A DNA stretch of 64,000 nt. Source: Ogataea parapolymorpha DL-1 (Eukaryota > Ascomycota > Pichiomycetes > Pichiales > Pichiaceae). Below are positions 32,016 through 40,972 of the stretch, one piece after another; position 1 is the first letter of the stretch, and every line of letters begins with the position of its first letter. The notes beneath the pieces were generated by a model. That model was not told where the DNA came from. It ran no database searches and saw nothing but the letters and a program-made list of their open reading frames with translations. Position numbers and translations under genes: made by a program. The DNA is taken from NCBI RefSeq assembly GCF_000187245.1, contig NC_027860.1, forward strand, positions 186,001 to 250,000. Direction: 5' to 3'.

Positions 32016-34553
32016 CTAGGCCACAGCTCGTCTGAAGAGATCCTCGTGGTTGCGGAACAGAAATTCCGTCACGGCGGTCTTGGCTCCGTTGTCGAGGATC
32101 TCTCGCTGCGGATTGAACGTGTTGTCGCGAGCCAGAGTGGGTGCAAATACCGTGGCCAGCGAGCTGTATGTCATTTTCGTGATATTGGAGTTGCGTGCCA
32201 CCACGCCCATATGTTTCGCTAGCTGCAACAGCACCACAAAGTTCGCCTCAGGCAGATCGTTGAGCAGCGTTTTCAGCCCTGCAAACCTGCCTGCTTCGTT
32301 CTGGATCTTGGAGATCTCGATGAATTGCTCGTAATTCCTGAACGGTATCACGGGATCCGGAATCTTCTTCAGGTATCTCTTTAGCATTCCCGCAACAGCA
32401 TTGATGTCACCTTCCAGGACGGATGGGGCCTTGCTAACGTCCTTTTCGTTGGACACTTCCACAGTCTCAAAATATTTCTCAATCTTGTCTATCGCAAGCG
32501 ACGATCCGCTGACTCTGTAGATTCCCTCCCGTATTCCACGAGCCTCGATCTCTGACAAACAGCACGAGAATACAAACGGCACCGTTCGCAGCTCCAGCTC
32601 GGCACGCTCCTGCAGAGTGCACTGGTACAACGACTTGCCCAACGGATACGCGTTTCCGCGCAAGAAGTTGGACGATCTTGATTTGATCATCGCCGAAAGA
32701 CCGCTCACAGGCTTACTCTCTTCGATGTCTTCCTGCGATGTGTTGAAAGAGTCGTCCATCTGTCTGAAATTCTTTGGCGACCCAATATCCTGGACCGACG
32801 GAGACCCTATCACGTAGTTGTTCTGCTGCGAGGTCTGTGTGCCATTTGCGCCAAATATCCGCCGGATAAAGCCTCCCTTTCTCGGCTTGTCGCCTAGTTC
32901 CTCTGTCGAGCTCATTTTTCTGGACTGCAGAGCGATCTTGGACGGCAGCTGGGGCAGAGTGTCGTCTGATTGTGCAAATGACGGCGAGTCGCTTGATTCT
33001 GTCTCCTTGGACTCTGCCACCGTATCAGTCTCCAATTTTTCTTTCTGTTCTCTCAACACAGCAATATCCTCCTCCAGTCCGCTTTTCTCAGCAGTCAGCG
33101 ACTGGATGTCCCGCATCAAGTTCGCCTTTGCACTGGTAAGAGACACTAGTTCACTCTTGAGCTGTTTGAGCTGCTTGTCCACCTGGAGTATTTGCGACTC
33201 CGGCTGATTTTCCTCGTAAACGACGTCGGAGCGAGATCTCAGGTGCAGAGAAAACGGATTTGTGGTGAGGTCTGATTGAGTGCGTTTGTGGCTGAGCATT
33301 GGCGAGCCAAAGTCTGGGGTCTTGAGCAGCTCTTCCTGGTCCATTGGGGGAGAGCTGGCGTCGCGCAAAGCCTGTGTCTTGGCCTTTTCCAACCCGGCAC
33401 CGCTGTTGCTCTTCTTGTGTCTATGAAAAACGTTCTTGATGGACAACGACCGACTGAAACCGCCTGACGACTTCCGCGAATGGAACCCGGTGTTCTCCTT
33501 GTCCCTGCTGACTTCCACGGCAGGCTCCTGCTGGCGCTGGTCGTCATCGGCCAGCTGCAGACCGGAAATGTTGAGCCCCTTGTACGGCGACGAGCTCTGT
33601 CTCTCAGGTGTGTGTGGTATGGTGCCGCTAGGAGGCTTCTTGCTTGGCGAGCGCATCGGGTTGGGGACCTCTTTGGGCGGTTCGTCCGACTCGTCAGTAT
33701 CGTCGTCGTCGTCGCTCAGATCGACAAACGACTCAGGTTCCGGCTCCTGCTCAAAAATAAATGCATTTCTGTTCCCAGGTGAGACAACGCCCGTCAATGT
33801 AATCGGAGACCGGTCCGCTTTCAGCGGCGTAGGCGTCATCATGTTGATTTCCGCGAAATCGTCAACTTTCGGCGACGTGAACGCTGCCACAGGCTGGATG
33901 TTGGGAGAGCGCAGGTTTCTATTTGGCGAACGCAACGGGATGGTGAGCAGCTCCTCCTGCGACTCTCTCTGGATCGTGACGGGAGACCCCTCCACCTTCT
34001 GTAGAACGGGGCTTTTGGTGACTTTTGGAGGAGACGTCACTTGCACCTTCTCTGTGGCAGAAAGGGGCTTGCTGTCGGCCAGATCATCGTATATCTGTCT
34101 CTTCTCGTCAGACGGCACGGTGTCGGCGGATGAGTGCGGTTCTAGCGAGGAACCAAAGTTGCGCGACTTGACCGCCTCGTACTTGCGTTTCCGCTCCACC
34201 AGCTTGTGGTGGCACGGCATGCAAAACAGACCCTTGGACGTTCTCGCGTAGCGCAGATCCTCGATAGGTCTCTTGCAGGCCTTGCATTTGAAGCAGTTGG
34301 CGCAGTACGCTTGGTCGCCCGTGAGGATCGCCATGTCGTAGATCTTCTTGCCGCACGATTTACACGAATAGGAGCATTCCGAACACACCAGCGAGCCCGT
34401 TCCCAGCATAAGGAAGTTCGAGTTGACTCCGAGCTCCTTGTCGCACTTCGAGCACCGGAAACACTCGATGTGCCATCTCTCTCCGCCCAGCTCGTATGCC
34501 TGGCCCTCTGTAATGGAGCTCTGGCAATTTTTGCACTTGTTTGTGTTGTCCAT
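32016..34553 (-). CDS. RGA1: LIM-domain Rho GTPase-activating protein (Rga1/Rga2 type)
   Basis: Rga1 and Rga2 stimulate GTP hydrolysis by Cdc42 and control polarity and bud-site exclusion. The 845-aa product starts MDNTNKCKNCQ at the ATG at 34553; earlier in-frame codons lack ATG. Two LIM domains occupy about residues 7-58 and 67-120 (CKNCQSSITEGQAYELGG ... CSYSCKSCGKKI ... ADLRYA-type motif IEDLRYARTSKGLFC). A Ser/Pro-rich linker with repeated SP and TP sites is followed by a coiled coil (about 458-508) and a C-terminal RhoGAP domain (about 638-845). The RhoGAP has the arginine finger in GIREGIYRVSGSS (about 677). The symbol denotes the Rga1/2 group. Confidence 0.93.
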   Translation of the reverse strand: MDNTNKCKNCQSSITEGQAYELGGERWHIECFRCSKCDKELGVNSNFLMLGTGSLVCSECSYSCKSCGKKIYDMAILTGDQAYCANCFKCKACKRPIEDLRYARTSKGLFCMPCHHKLVERKRKYEAVKSRNFGSSLEPHSSADTVPSDEKRQIYDDLADSKPLSATEKVQVTSPPKVTKSPVLQKVEGSPVTIQRESQEELLTIPLRSPNRNLRSPNIQPVAAFTSPKVDDFAEINMMTPTPLKADRSPITLTGVVSPGNRNAFIFEQEPEPESFVDLSDDDDDTDESDEPPKEVPNPMRSPSKKPPSGTIPHTPERQSSSPYKGLNISGLQLADDDQRQQEPAVEVSRDKENTGFHSRKSSGGFSRSLSIKNVFHRHKKSNSGAGLEKAKTQALRDASSPPMDQEELLKTPDFGSPMLSHKRTQSDLTTNPFSLHLRSRSDVVYEENQPESQILQVDKQLKQLKSELVSLTSAKANLMRDIQSLTAEKSGLEEDIAVLREQKEKLETDTVAESKETESSDSPSFAQSDDTLPQLPSKIALQSRKMSSTEELGDKPRKGGFIRRIFGANGTQTSQQNNYVIGSPSVQDIGSPKNFRQMDDSFNTSQEDIEESKPVSGLSAMIKSRSSNFLRGNAYPLGKSLYQCTLQERAELELRTVPFVFSCCLSEIEARGIREGIYRVSGSSLAIDKIEKYFETVEVSNEKDVSKAPSVLEGDINAVAGMLKRYLKKIPDPVIPFRNYEQFIEISKIQNEAGRFAGLKTLLNDLPEANFVVLLQLAKHMGVVARNSNITKMTYSSLATVFAPTLARDNTFNPQREILDNGAKTAVTEFLFRNHEDLFRRAVA

Positions 34554-35844
34554 CGCGGAGGCGAGCTGATTTGGAATCTGTTTTATTTCTACTGTGAGCT
34601 GAAAAGTATGTGCACTCCTCGCACCGGTAAAATGGACGCTGCAGAACCATCCGGTTTTGGTGTCTACTGGACGCGTGGTGGGCAAATCCTCAGGCACAAG
34701 GCACGAGGGGGTTCAATGCTACGTGTACATCTTACCTGTGGTTTGGGTGAGAGGTAGTTTGAAGTAGTGGCGGTTTGGAGGCATCGGGCTGAGCAGCAGG
34801 AGAATAACAGGGATTGAGGTGGCTCGCTTGTGGTTAACGAATTGAACCTCTCAGCGGCTTGAGATTGATCGATTCATCCATATAAATAGGTCTGTTGCTT
34901 CAAAGACGGTTTGGGAAGAGCTATATTCGAGGAATATATTGGTAGCACGTTTTCATTGCGTGAAGGAACTTATATACATTTGTTTGTCATGAATGAGTGA
35001 TTGAAGTTTAGCTGAGATAATGGAACTTGTGTGAGAGATACTTACGTGGGTAGGTGGATTCCGGGACTATTAAATAGGCTATTCTTATTGTGGAGTCTGA
35101 AGAGCTTGGTTGGCACTCAAGACTGACAAGTGCGTTTGACAATTCGAGATCCTGGTGTGCCAGAGCACGATCAAATAACGTGGTGCTATGAGTTTAGATG
35201 GTATTTACAGCCCTGCTTGCTTCTCATGTTAAAAAACATTTGACATATCTGGTGGAACTGAAGTTACATTTGAAGTAAGGGCCGGACTTGGGGGCTTCGT
35301 TCTTGCCTTGATTTTTATCCTTTCCCTATACCCATTCTGGAGTATCCGCAAAAGCTCATGTCGTTGCCAAAGGTAGACGAATGGCGATAAAATTAGGAAA
35401 AACACTGGCTGGAATTAGCAGCACATTTGTCTAAGTGAATAGACCGTAGATCTCTCACAGACTACCGAGATCGTACATACATTCATACAGGGGATGGAAA
35501 TTTCTCATCCGTGCCAAAATAGTTGTTGTTTAAACAAATGCTGCTAATTGCAAATGCCAATGGGCGCCGGTAGCTGCCACTAGTGGCATTTTCAGCTAGC
35601 TGAAAACAGCACCGGACTTCCACAGAACTGCTCGGGAAACGTTCCACGGAGTGATAGAGCACTAATTTTGGTGAACAGGTGTTTTCTCGAGAGATGCTAC
35701 TTGAATGTGATAGCCAAGTTCTCATCTGAGGACCCTATCCTAGCCGTCGAATTTCGAACCGTGATTTGGTGCACGGGTGGAAGTAGAAATCATTATCAAA
35801 AAAGAATATAAAAATTATAAAAAAATATTTTTCAAGCTAAATAC
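34554..35844. other. 1.3-kb non-coding region between RGA and MPP10
   Basis: This is the longest gene-free stretch in the window and serves as promoter for both divergent genes. No frame here looks coding. A dense group of perfect palindromes sits at 35490-35610 (see the repeat entry). I see no tRNA, no clear C/D or H/ACA box pattern and no LTR. An unannotated structured RNA or a large regulatory region are both possible. Confidence 0.5.
35492..35606. repeat. Cluster of palindromes with CTAG centres
   Basis: The perfect palindromes are TTGTTTAAACAA (35526-35537), TGCCACTAGTGGCA (35575-35588) and, directly abutting it, TTTTCAGCTAGCTGAAAA (35589-35606). The last two would each fold as a hairpin with the same CTAG loop (stems of 5 and 7 bp). 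Just upstream, GGATG (35492-35496) and CATCC (35506-35510) flank a GAAATTTC core. The role is unknown. Confidence 0.7.
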
Positions 35845-37395
35845 ATGAGTCTATTAGAAAAATTGGCCGAGGACCCTCAGAGCGCGCTTATTTCTGGGCT
35901 CGACGAGACAAAACTGCTAACCGAAGCAAAGCAACTTATAGATCCAATTGCCAAACAGCATTCTGTGCTAGACGAGATATATGTCGATGGGCTCACGCCG
36001 TCCCAAGTTTGGGGCCAGGTTAAGCTTGTTGTTGAGGGAGTGAATGAGCGTGTTTGGAGCGACGAGTGGGAGGATGTTGAAGATGAGGACGAAGAGGAAA
36101 GGGAAGAGGAAGAAGAGGAGGAGGAGCGCCCTGTGAATATAGAAGGACAAGAAATAGCATCCGAGAACGAGAACGAATCTGATGACAGCCAGTCTGAGAG
36201 CGACCAGTCCGAGGTGTACGAAAGTGCCCAAGAAGGCGAAGGCCTTGGCTCTGATGAAGAATTTTTCGGGAACGTTTCTGAGAACGGCGAAAACGAATCT
36301 GATACCTCTGTCGATGTGGCTCCGTCCAAGGATGCGTTTGGGCTGAACGACCAGTTTTTCTCAATCGACGATTTCAACAAGCAGGTGATGGCTATGGAGG
36401 AAGAGCAGAGCGAGGTCGATTTGGACGCTGAAGAGTCGTCTGACGAGGAAATATATCACTATGATGATTTCTTCAAACCGCAGGTGGATCAAAAGGAGCA
36501 GAAGGAGCAGAAGACGGCCAAGCCGAAACAGAAAGCAGTTTCTTTTGATCTACAAGAGGAAGACTATGACGCCGCATTTGACTCTGTGATGGCCGATTTC
36601 AACAACACAAACGAGCAACTGAGCACCTTTGAAAAGCAGCAGCTCAAGTTGCAACGCGAGATACAGGAGCTGGAGGCCGAAGCTATCAAGGAAAAGCAGT
36701 GGCAGATGAAGGGAGAGGTGCAGGCCAAGCAGAGAGACGCAGACGCACTTTTGGACGAAGAGCTCGACTTCGACAGGGCCGCCAAGCCGGTGCCTGTTAT
36801 TACGCAGGAAACGACCGAAACAATCGAGGAAATCATCAAACGCCGCATTAGGGACGAGAAATTCGACGAACTCCCCAAACGGGTTGTTTCTGAGCTTGCC
36901 GACTTCCGTCCGTCGAAGAAAGTCGAAGTGAGCGAAGAAAAGTCGAGCAAGTCTCTGGCAGAGCTGTACGAGGAGGAATACTTGGGCAAGCAGGACGATG
37001 CTGCGAGCGCTGAGCTGAAACAAGCACACAACGAGATTAGCGTGCTTTTCGACAAGCTGAACCACCAACTGGACTCGCTTTGCTCTGCGCACTTTATTCC
37101 AAAGCCTAAGGAAAGACAGCTGGAAGTCAAGGTGCAGACGTCGACGATCTCCATGGAGGACGCCCAGCCGCTGACGATGTCGGACGCACAAACACTGGCT
37201 CCTCAGGAGGTGTACAAGCCGGTGTCGAAGGTCGGAAAGGACGAGGTGCTGCTGAAGTCTGGAGTGGTGATGTCAAAGGCGGAGCTCTCGAGGGAGGAGA
37301 AGCAGCGGCTGAGAAGAGCCAAGAAGCGGAAACAGCACAACGAGCGCAGAGAGGACAGCAAGAAGAAGCGTGTGGGGAAGGCCCAGCAGGTGTAA
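35845..37395 (+). CDS. MPP10: U3 snoRNP component Mpp10
   Basis: Mpp10 with Imp3 and Imp4 forms a subcomplex of the small-subunit processome and is needed for 18S rRNA maturation in the nucleolus. The 516-aa product (yeast 593) begins with the family N-terminal motif, then a long acidic tract (about 75-190, Glu/Asp/Ser). It continues with the characteristic DDFFKPQ and EDYDAAFDSVMADF blocks, the ETTETIEEIIKRRIRDEKFD segment, SLAELYEEEYL and HFIPKP. It ends in a Lys/Arg-rich tail (KKRKQHNERREDSKKKR). It converges on AVT1 with 18 bp between stops. Confidence 0.94.
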   Translation: MSLLEKLAEDPQSALISGLDETKLLTEAKQLIDPIAKQHSVLDEIYVDGLTPSQVWGQVKLVVEGVNERVWSDEWEDVEDEDEEEREEEEEEEERPVNIEGQEIASENENESDDSQSESDQSEVYESAQEGEGLGSDEEFFGNVSENGENESDTSVDVAPSKDAFGLNDQFFSIDDFNKQVMAMEEEQSEVDLDAEESSDEEIYHYDDFFKPQVDQKEQKEQKTAKPKQKAVSFDLQEEDYDAAFDSVMADFNNTNEQLSTFEKQQLKLQREIQELEAEAIKEKQWQMKGEVQAKQRDADALLDEELDFDRAAKPVPVITQETTETIEEIIKRRIRDEKFDELPKRVVSELADFRPSKKVEVSEEKSSKSLAELYEEEYLGKQDDAASAELKQAHNEISVLFDKLNHQLDSLCSAHFIPKPKERQLEVKVQTSTISMEDAQPLTMSDAQTLAPQEVYKPVSKVGKDEVLLKSGVVMSKAELSREEKQRLRRAKKRKQHNERREDSKKKRVGKAQQV

Positions 37396-37413
37396 TAATT
37401 GAAGTACTATTTA

Positions 37414-39108
37414 TTAATCCGTAATGGCTGCGGTGGTGGCAGCTACGCCGACGATTGCGGCGGCCGCGATCACCGCGTGGTAGAACCAGGCGTTGTCCGG
37501 GCGGCACAGCCGGAGATAGAACGCGCATGGCAGGATGATGCAGATGATGGTGCAGAGCGACGCGCCGCTCAGACCAATGATCTTGTCGAATTCTGGGTAG
37601 ATGATGGCGATCAGCACAAACAACATATTGACGAGCAGTTTGGCAGCTATGCGCAGCAGTTTTTGGAAAAACGACGGCGAGTCGATCTGCTGCGGCGACA
37701 CGTGCATCACAAACTCCAGAATATTGATCACCGGCATCGCATTGAGCGGTGTCTTGGCTATCGGGACCATAGAGACGCACACACTCACCAGCAGATACAC
37801 AAAGTTCGGGTATCCTTTGGTGACGAGGACGGACTGCGTGATCTCGTTGAGAATGCCTGCGCCAAACATGGCGAAGCCGGCGATGGCCATGGTGGAGTCG
37901 GCAAGGAAGCCGACAGTGTACGTGATGGAGAGACATTTTTGGAATTTTTCCGGCTCTGCGAGGTCTGACTTGAGAGCAGGAAACAGCGAATGCGACCCGA
38001 ACGGGCCCAGAATGATGCCGAACGAGACGAGAAAATTGTGCAACGAGGCCGGGTACAGGCTGGTGGGCATGGGATGCAGCAAAGAGCCCGGACTCTCTGG
38101 CTTGGAGAGCCCGATGAGGACGATGGTGATCACCAGAGAAATGGTACACGTGATTCCCAGCAAGCTGATTCCGCTCAGCACACGCAACGAGAGAAACGAG
38201 AACGGCGTGAGCACGCAGAACGCAATGAGCTTGAACTGGACGACCGAAATGTGCGGGAACAGCGCGTTCAGCGAGTCTGCAAATAGCACAATCAAGGACA
38301 CGCCGACACCGACCAGTTCTATGGAGAAAAGCACCGAAATGAAGAGCCTGCCCTTCGTTCCAAACGCCTTGTAGCCCAGGTCGGCATAAGTGCACAGCGT
38401 CGGGTCCGTGTCCATGCATCTGCTGAGCAGCGTGGCAGTCCAGTAAGTAATGGAGGCAGAAAACACCAAAAGCGCAATTCCGCAGTACCAGCCCGAGTAC
38501 GTCATGGCCTTGGACAATGCAAGCAGCCCGATGCCGATCAGCACGTTGATGCTGTTGAAAACGGTCTGCGGAACGGTCGACCGCGGCGCGATCATCGTCA
38601 CCATCTTGCCGTCTCTGTCCTCGACCTGGCGGAATGCGAACGAGTCGTCTGCGGTGAGAAACGACGCCGCATACGAGTGCAGCGAGTTGGTCCGCGAGAG
38701 ATCCAGGTAGCTGTGGTCAGCAAACGAGGCGTCGTCAATGGCAGCCTCGTCGAAAACAGACGAGTCGGAGATCGGTTTGTTTTGCAGCACGGTCGAGATC
38801 TTGTGCCCCAGCGCGGACGGGGCCATTGTTTCTGGGTCGATCAGCTCCTCGTCGTCCTGGAAGTACGAGCGCGACGCCCTGAACCGCGGCTCGACCGACC
38901 GGAACGACTGCGCACGGTGAAACGACGATGCAAAACCAGACAGCGAGTTCGGGGTCTTGTAGGACCCGAGCGGCGAATTGAACAGCATCGACCGTCTAGG
39001 CACGTTGCCGCGGTTCGGGATCGGGATCGCACCGTACGCGGTGGTTTTCGCAGAGGGCGAGTGGTTTGGAACAGACATAGACGTTATCTTTTTTCCGTGC
39101 TGTTGCAT
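37414..39108 (-). CDS. AVT1: Vacuolar neutral amino-acid transporter Avt1
   Basis: Avt1 imports large neutral amino acids into the vacuole using the proton gradient. The 564-aa product (yeast 602) has a cytosolic N-terminus of about 165 residues with the family blocks SMLFNSPLGSYKTPNSLSGF and AQSFRSVE. About eleven transmembrane helices of the AAAP/APC fold follow, starting PQTVFNSINVLIGIGLLALS and including YADLGYKAFGTKGR, FADSLNALFP and PIAKTPLNAMPV. The C-terminus ends in two further helices. The start may be M1 (39108) or M11 (39078). A TTACGTAA palindrome lies about 23-30 bp before the ATG. Confidence 0.95.
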   Translation of the reverse strand: MQQHGKKITSMSVPNHSPSAKTTAYGAIPIPNRGNVPRRSMLFNSPLGSYKTPNSLSGFASSFHRAQSFRSVEPRFRASRSYFQDDEELIDPETMAPSALGHKISTVLQNKPISDSSVFDEAAIDDASFADHSYLDLSRTNSLHSYAASFLTADDSFAFRQVEDRDGKMVTMIAPRSTVPQTVFNSINVLIGIGLLALSKAMTYSGWYCGIALLVFSASITYWTATLLSRCMDTDPTLCTYADLGYKAFGTKGRLFISVLFSIELVGVGVSLIVLFADSLNALFPHISVVQFKLIAFCVLTPFSFLSLRVLSGISLLGITCTISLVITIVLIGLSKPESPGSLLHPMPTSLYPASLHNFLVSFGIILGPFGSHSLFPALKSDLAEPEKFQKCLSITYTVGFLADSTMAIAGFAMFGAGILNEITQSVLVTKGYPNFVYLLVSVCVSMVPIAKTPLNAMPVINILEFVMHVSPQQIDSPSFFQKLLRIAAKLLVNMLFVLIAIIYPEFDKIIGLSGASLCTIICIILPCAFYLRLCRPDNAWFYHAVIAAAAIVGVAATTAAITD

Positions 39109-39592
39109 ACAACAATCAGATTATGTAAGATTACGTAATCCGACGACGGCAGAAAAGGGCCCCGACGAAAATGGTACGGTGTGCGCGGAAAGAATAGTTT
39201 TTGAGACGGCAGTTTGGGCTATTGGGACAACCACTTACGGCCGGTGCTCAATGGACCTGTTTCTGGCGTTTTCGCTTTGGAGTGTTGGCTGTACTGGTCC
39301 TGGAGCCATGGTAGGTAGAATCTGGCTACCTCAGCATGCAGGGAGGTCTCGGTGTTTGCTTGGCAGCTTTTGGATTCTGTACGAGCAAGAGGTAAAGACG
39401 TATGCTGCTCTGTTGAGCGGACAATATGATAATTTCATATCCAATGCGTTTGCCTCAACTGCATCACTTTGTACACCGCAAAACGCATATCTGCGCTGCA
39501 CGGACGGCATTTTCAGGCAAGCTCTGCCACCCCTGCTACGCATTTTTATTCGCGATATTACAATTCAGCCTTCTATAAAGTCGCTATATCTA
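39109..39592. other. AVT1 promoter / OYE downstream region
   Basis: 484 bp between the AVT1 start and the OYE stop. It contains GATTACGTAATC (39129-39140). No coding frame is convincing. Confidence 0.5.
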
Positions 39593-40801
39593 TCATGCTA
39601 GGGCCTCAGGAACAACATCCACCAGGTCCTTATATTTCTCCGGGTCCTCTCCGTACTTGGTAAAAGTGATGTATCCGTCGTTGGAGAGACTCTTGTAGAA
39701 TTTGGATCTGTCGTATGGCGTCAGAGTTAGACCCTTCTTCAGTCTATCTGCAAGATCTATGTTCGAGGTGTAGTATCTGGAAACACCGATCAGCGTTCTG
39801 TCGTTCGCATTGACGTCCTGCTCAATGAACTTGGAGTTCTGGTTCAAGTAAGCACCGGACCTCAGCAGCACACCCTTCCAGATCTCGCTGATCCACGAAG
39901 TGTTGAACTCTCTCTCGTCCTTGCTGTCGAAAATGCCGTTCACTCTTGGCTCCACCACGGAAACATAGGCCAGTCTCTTGCCTTCTTTGGCTCTCTTTTC
40001 CAGCTCGCTGAGCACGTATCCAATGTACGAAATCGGGTGAATCTCGGCATCCACGCCCTCAACACCCTGGACAGCGGCGTACGGAGACAATCTGATGGCC
40101 ACATGCTCGGCCCCAACGGCCTCAATGCATGCATCCACCACCTCCAAAATCAGCCGAGCACGGTTCTCGATCGAGCCCCCATACTTGTCGGTACGCTTGT
40201 TGACGTTTGGTTGGTTAAACTGGTCGAGGAGATAGCCGTGTGCCGCATGGAGCTCGATAAAATCTGCCTTGGCCTCGAGAACGGCTCTCTTGGCAGCAGC
40301 GGCGAATTCTTTCACAATGCCCTCGATTTCAGGAATCGTCAGCTCTCTTAGCTCGTTGCCCGCCTCCTTGGCCGCCTTTTCCGACGCCTCGTCAATATAT
40401 AACGCGGACGGACCCACTAATGGCAGACCTTTGGATTTGTTGAACAGGGCGCTGGCTGTTCTACCTAGATGCCACAGCTGCACAGAAAAGAACGAGCCCT
40501 TGTTATGCACAGCCTCGATAATCTGTCTCCAAGCCTCAACCTGCTGCGGCGTCTTGATCATCGGCGTATTTGGGTATAGGCCGAAGCTGTAGTCCGGATA
40601 GGTGGCCTCGGCAACAAGCAGGCCGCCGTTGTTCTCTGCTCTCTGCTCGTAGTACTTGAGCATCGAATCGGTCGGCACGAAGTCGGCAGTGGCTCTTTGC
40701 CGGGTCGTTGGCGGGTACGCGAGTCTGTTCTGCAGCTCGACGTTTCCGACCTTGATTGGTTTGAAGAGGTTACTCTCGGCAAGCGATTTGATTTCAGTCA
40801 T
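39593..40801 (-). CDS. Old Yellow Enzyme, copy 1
   Basis: This FMN-dependent NADPH oxidoreductase reduces activated alkenes such as alpha,beta-unsaturated aldehydes and ketones. The product is 402 aa (S. pastorianus OYE1 is 400). Visible: NLFKPIKVGNVELQNRLAYPPTTR at the N-terminus, LHAAHGYLLDQF, the GGSIENRAR FMN/phosphate region and GVSRYYTSNIDLADRLKKG near the C-terminus. The substrate-anion-binding pair is His185/His188 (H-A-A-H-G-Y), rather than the His/Asn of OYE1, with the catalytic Tyr following. It lies in direct tandem with a very similar second copy and shares its promoter arrangement. It is one of the yeast OYE/HYE/KYE family; I give no symbol because the specific paralogue cannot be named. 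Confidence 0.94.
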   Translation of the reverse strand: MTEIKSLAESNLFKPIKVGNVELQNRLAYPPTTRQRATADFVPTDSMLKYYEQRAENNGGLLVAEATYPDYSFGLYPNTPMIKTPQQVEAWRQIIEAVHNKGSFFSVQLWHLGRTASALFNKSKGLPLVGPSALYIDEASEKAAKEAGNELRELTIPEIEGIVKEFAAAAKRAVLEAKADFIELHAAHGYLLDQFNQPNVNKRTDKYGGSIENRARLILEVVDACIEAVGAEHVAIRLSPYAAVQGVEGVDAEIHPISYIGYVLSELEKRAKEGKRLAYVSVVEPRVNGIFDSKDEREFNTSWISEIWKGVLLRSGAYLNQNSKFIEQDVNANDRTLIGVSRYYTSNIDLADRLKKGLTLTPYDRSKFYKSLSNDGYITFTKYGEDPEKYKDLVDVVPEALA

Positions 40802-40972
40802 GTTGAGAACTCACGAGGAACTACATGCTATTTTATACCGTTGTATTATTAAGCACGAGGTACAGATGAAATAGATTTCACCGATTCTACGTGCATAACG
40901 TTTTTCTGCACGGCTCGGCGAAAATTTGCCGACGAGCAGAATCGCTAAAAGAAATTGCTTGACGTATTCTAT
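40802..40972. promoter_or_regulatory. OYE copy 1 core promoter
   Basis: Reading on the minus strand, a TTAATAA (40846-40852) is followed by TATAAAA (40831-40837), 29 nt before the ATG. The same arrangement occurs in OYE copy 2 (TTAGTAA then TATATAAG), so the core promoter was duplicated with the gene. Confidence 0.55.

Noticed and set aside
34554..34697. N-terminal extension of the LIM-RhoGAP
   Set aside because: The extended frame starts from GTG. The LIM domain begins directly after the ATG at 34553, as in Rga1.
35483..35725. 80-codon minus-strand ORF in the RGA-MPP10 gap
   Set aside because: It runs through the palindrome cluster with no protein-like pattern. The palindromes are the more notable signal.
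37127..38419. 430-codon minus-strand ORF overlapping AVT1
   Set aside because: It is a different frame of AVT1 and MPP10 sequence; the AVT1 frame has clear homology and membrane pattern, this one does not.
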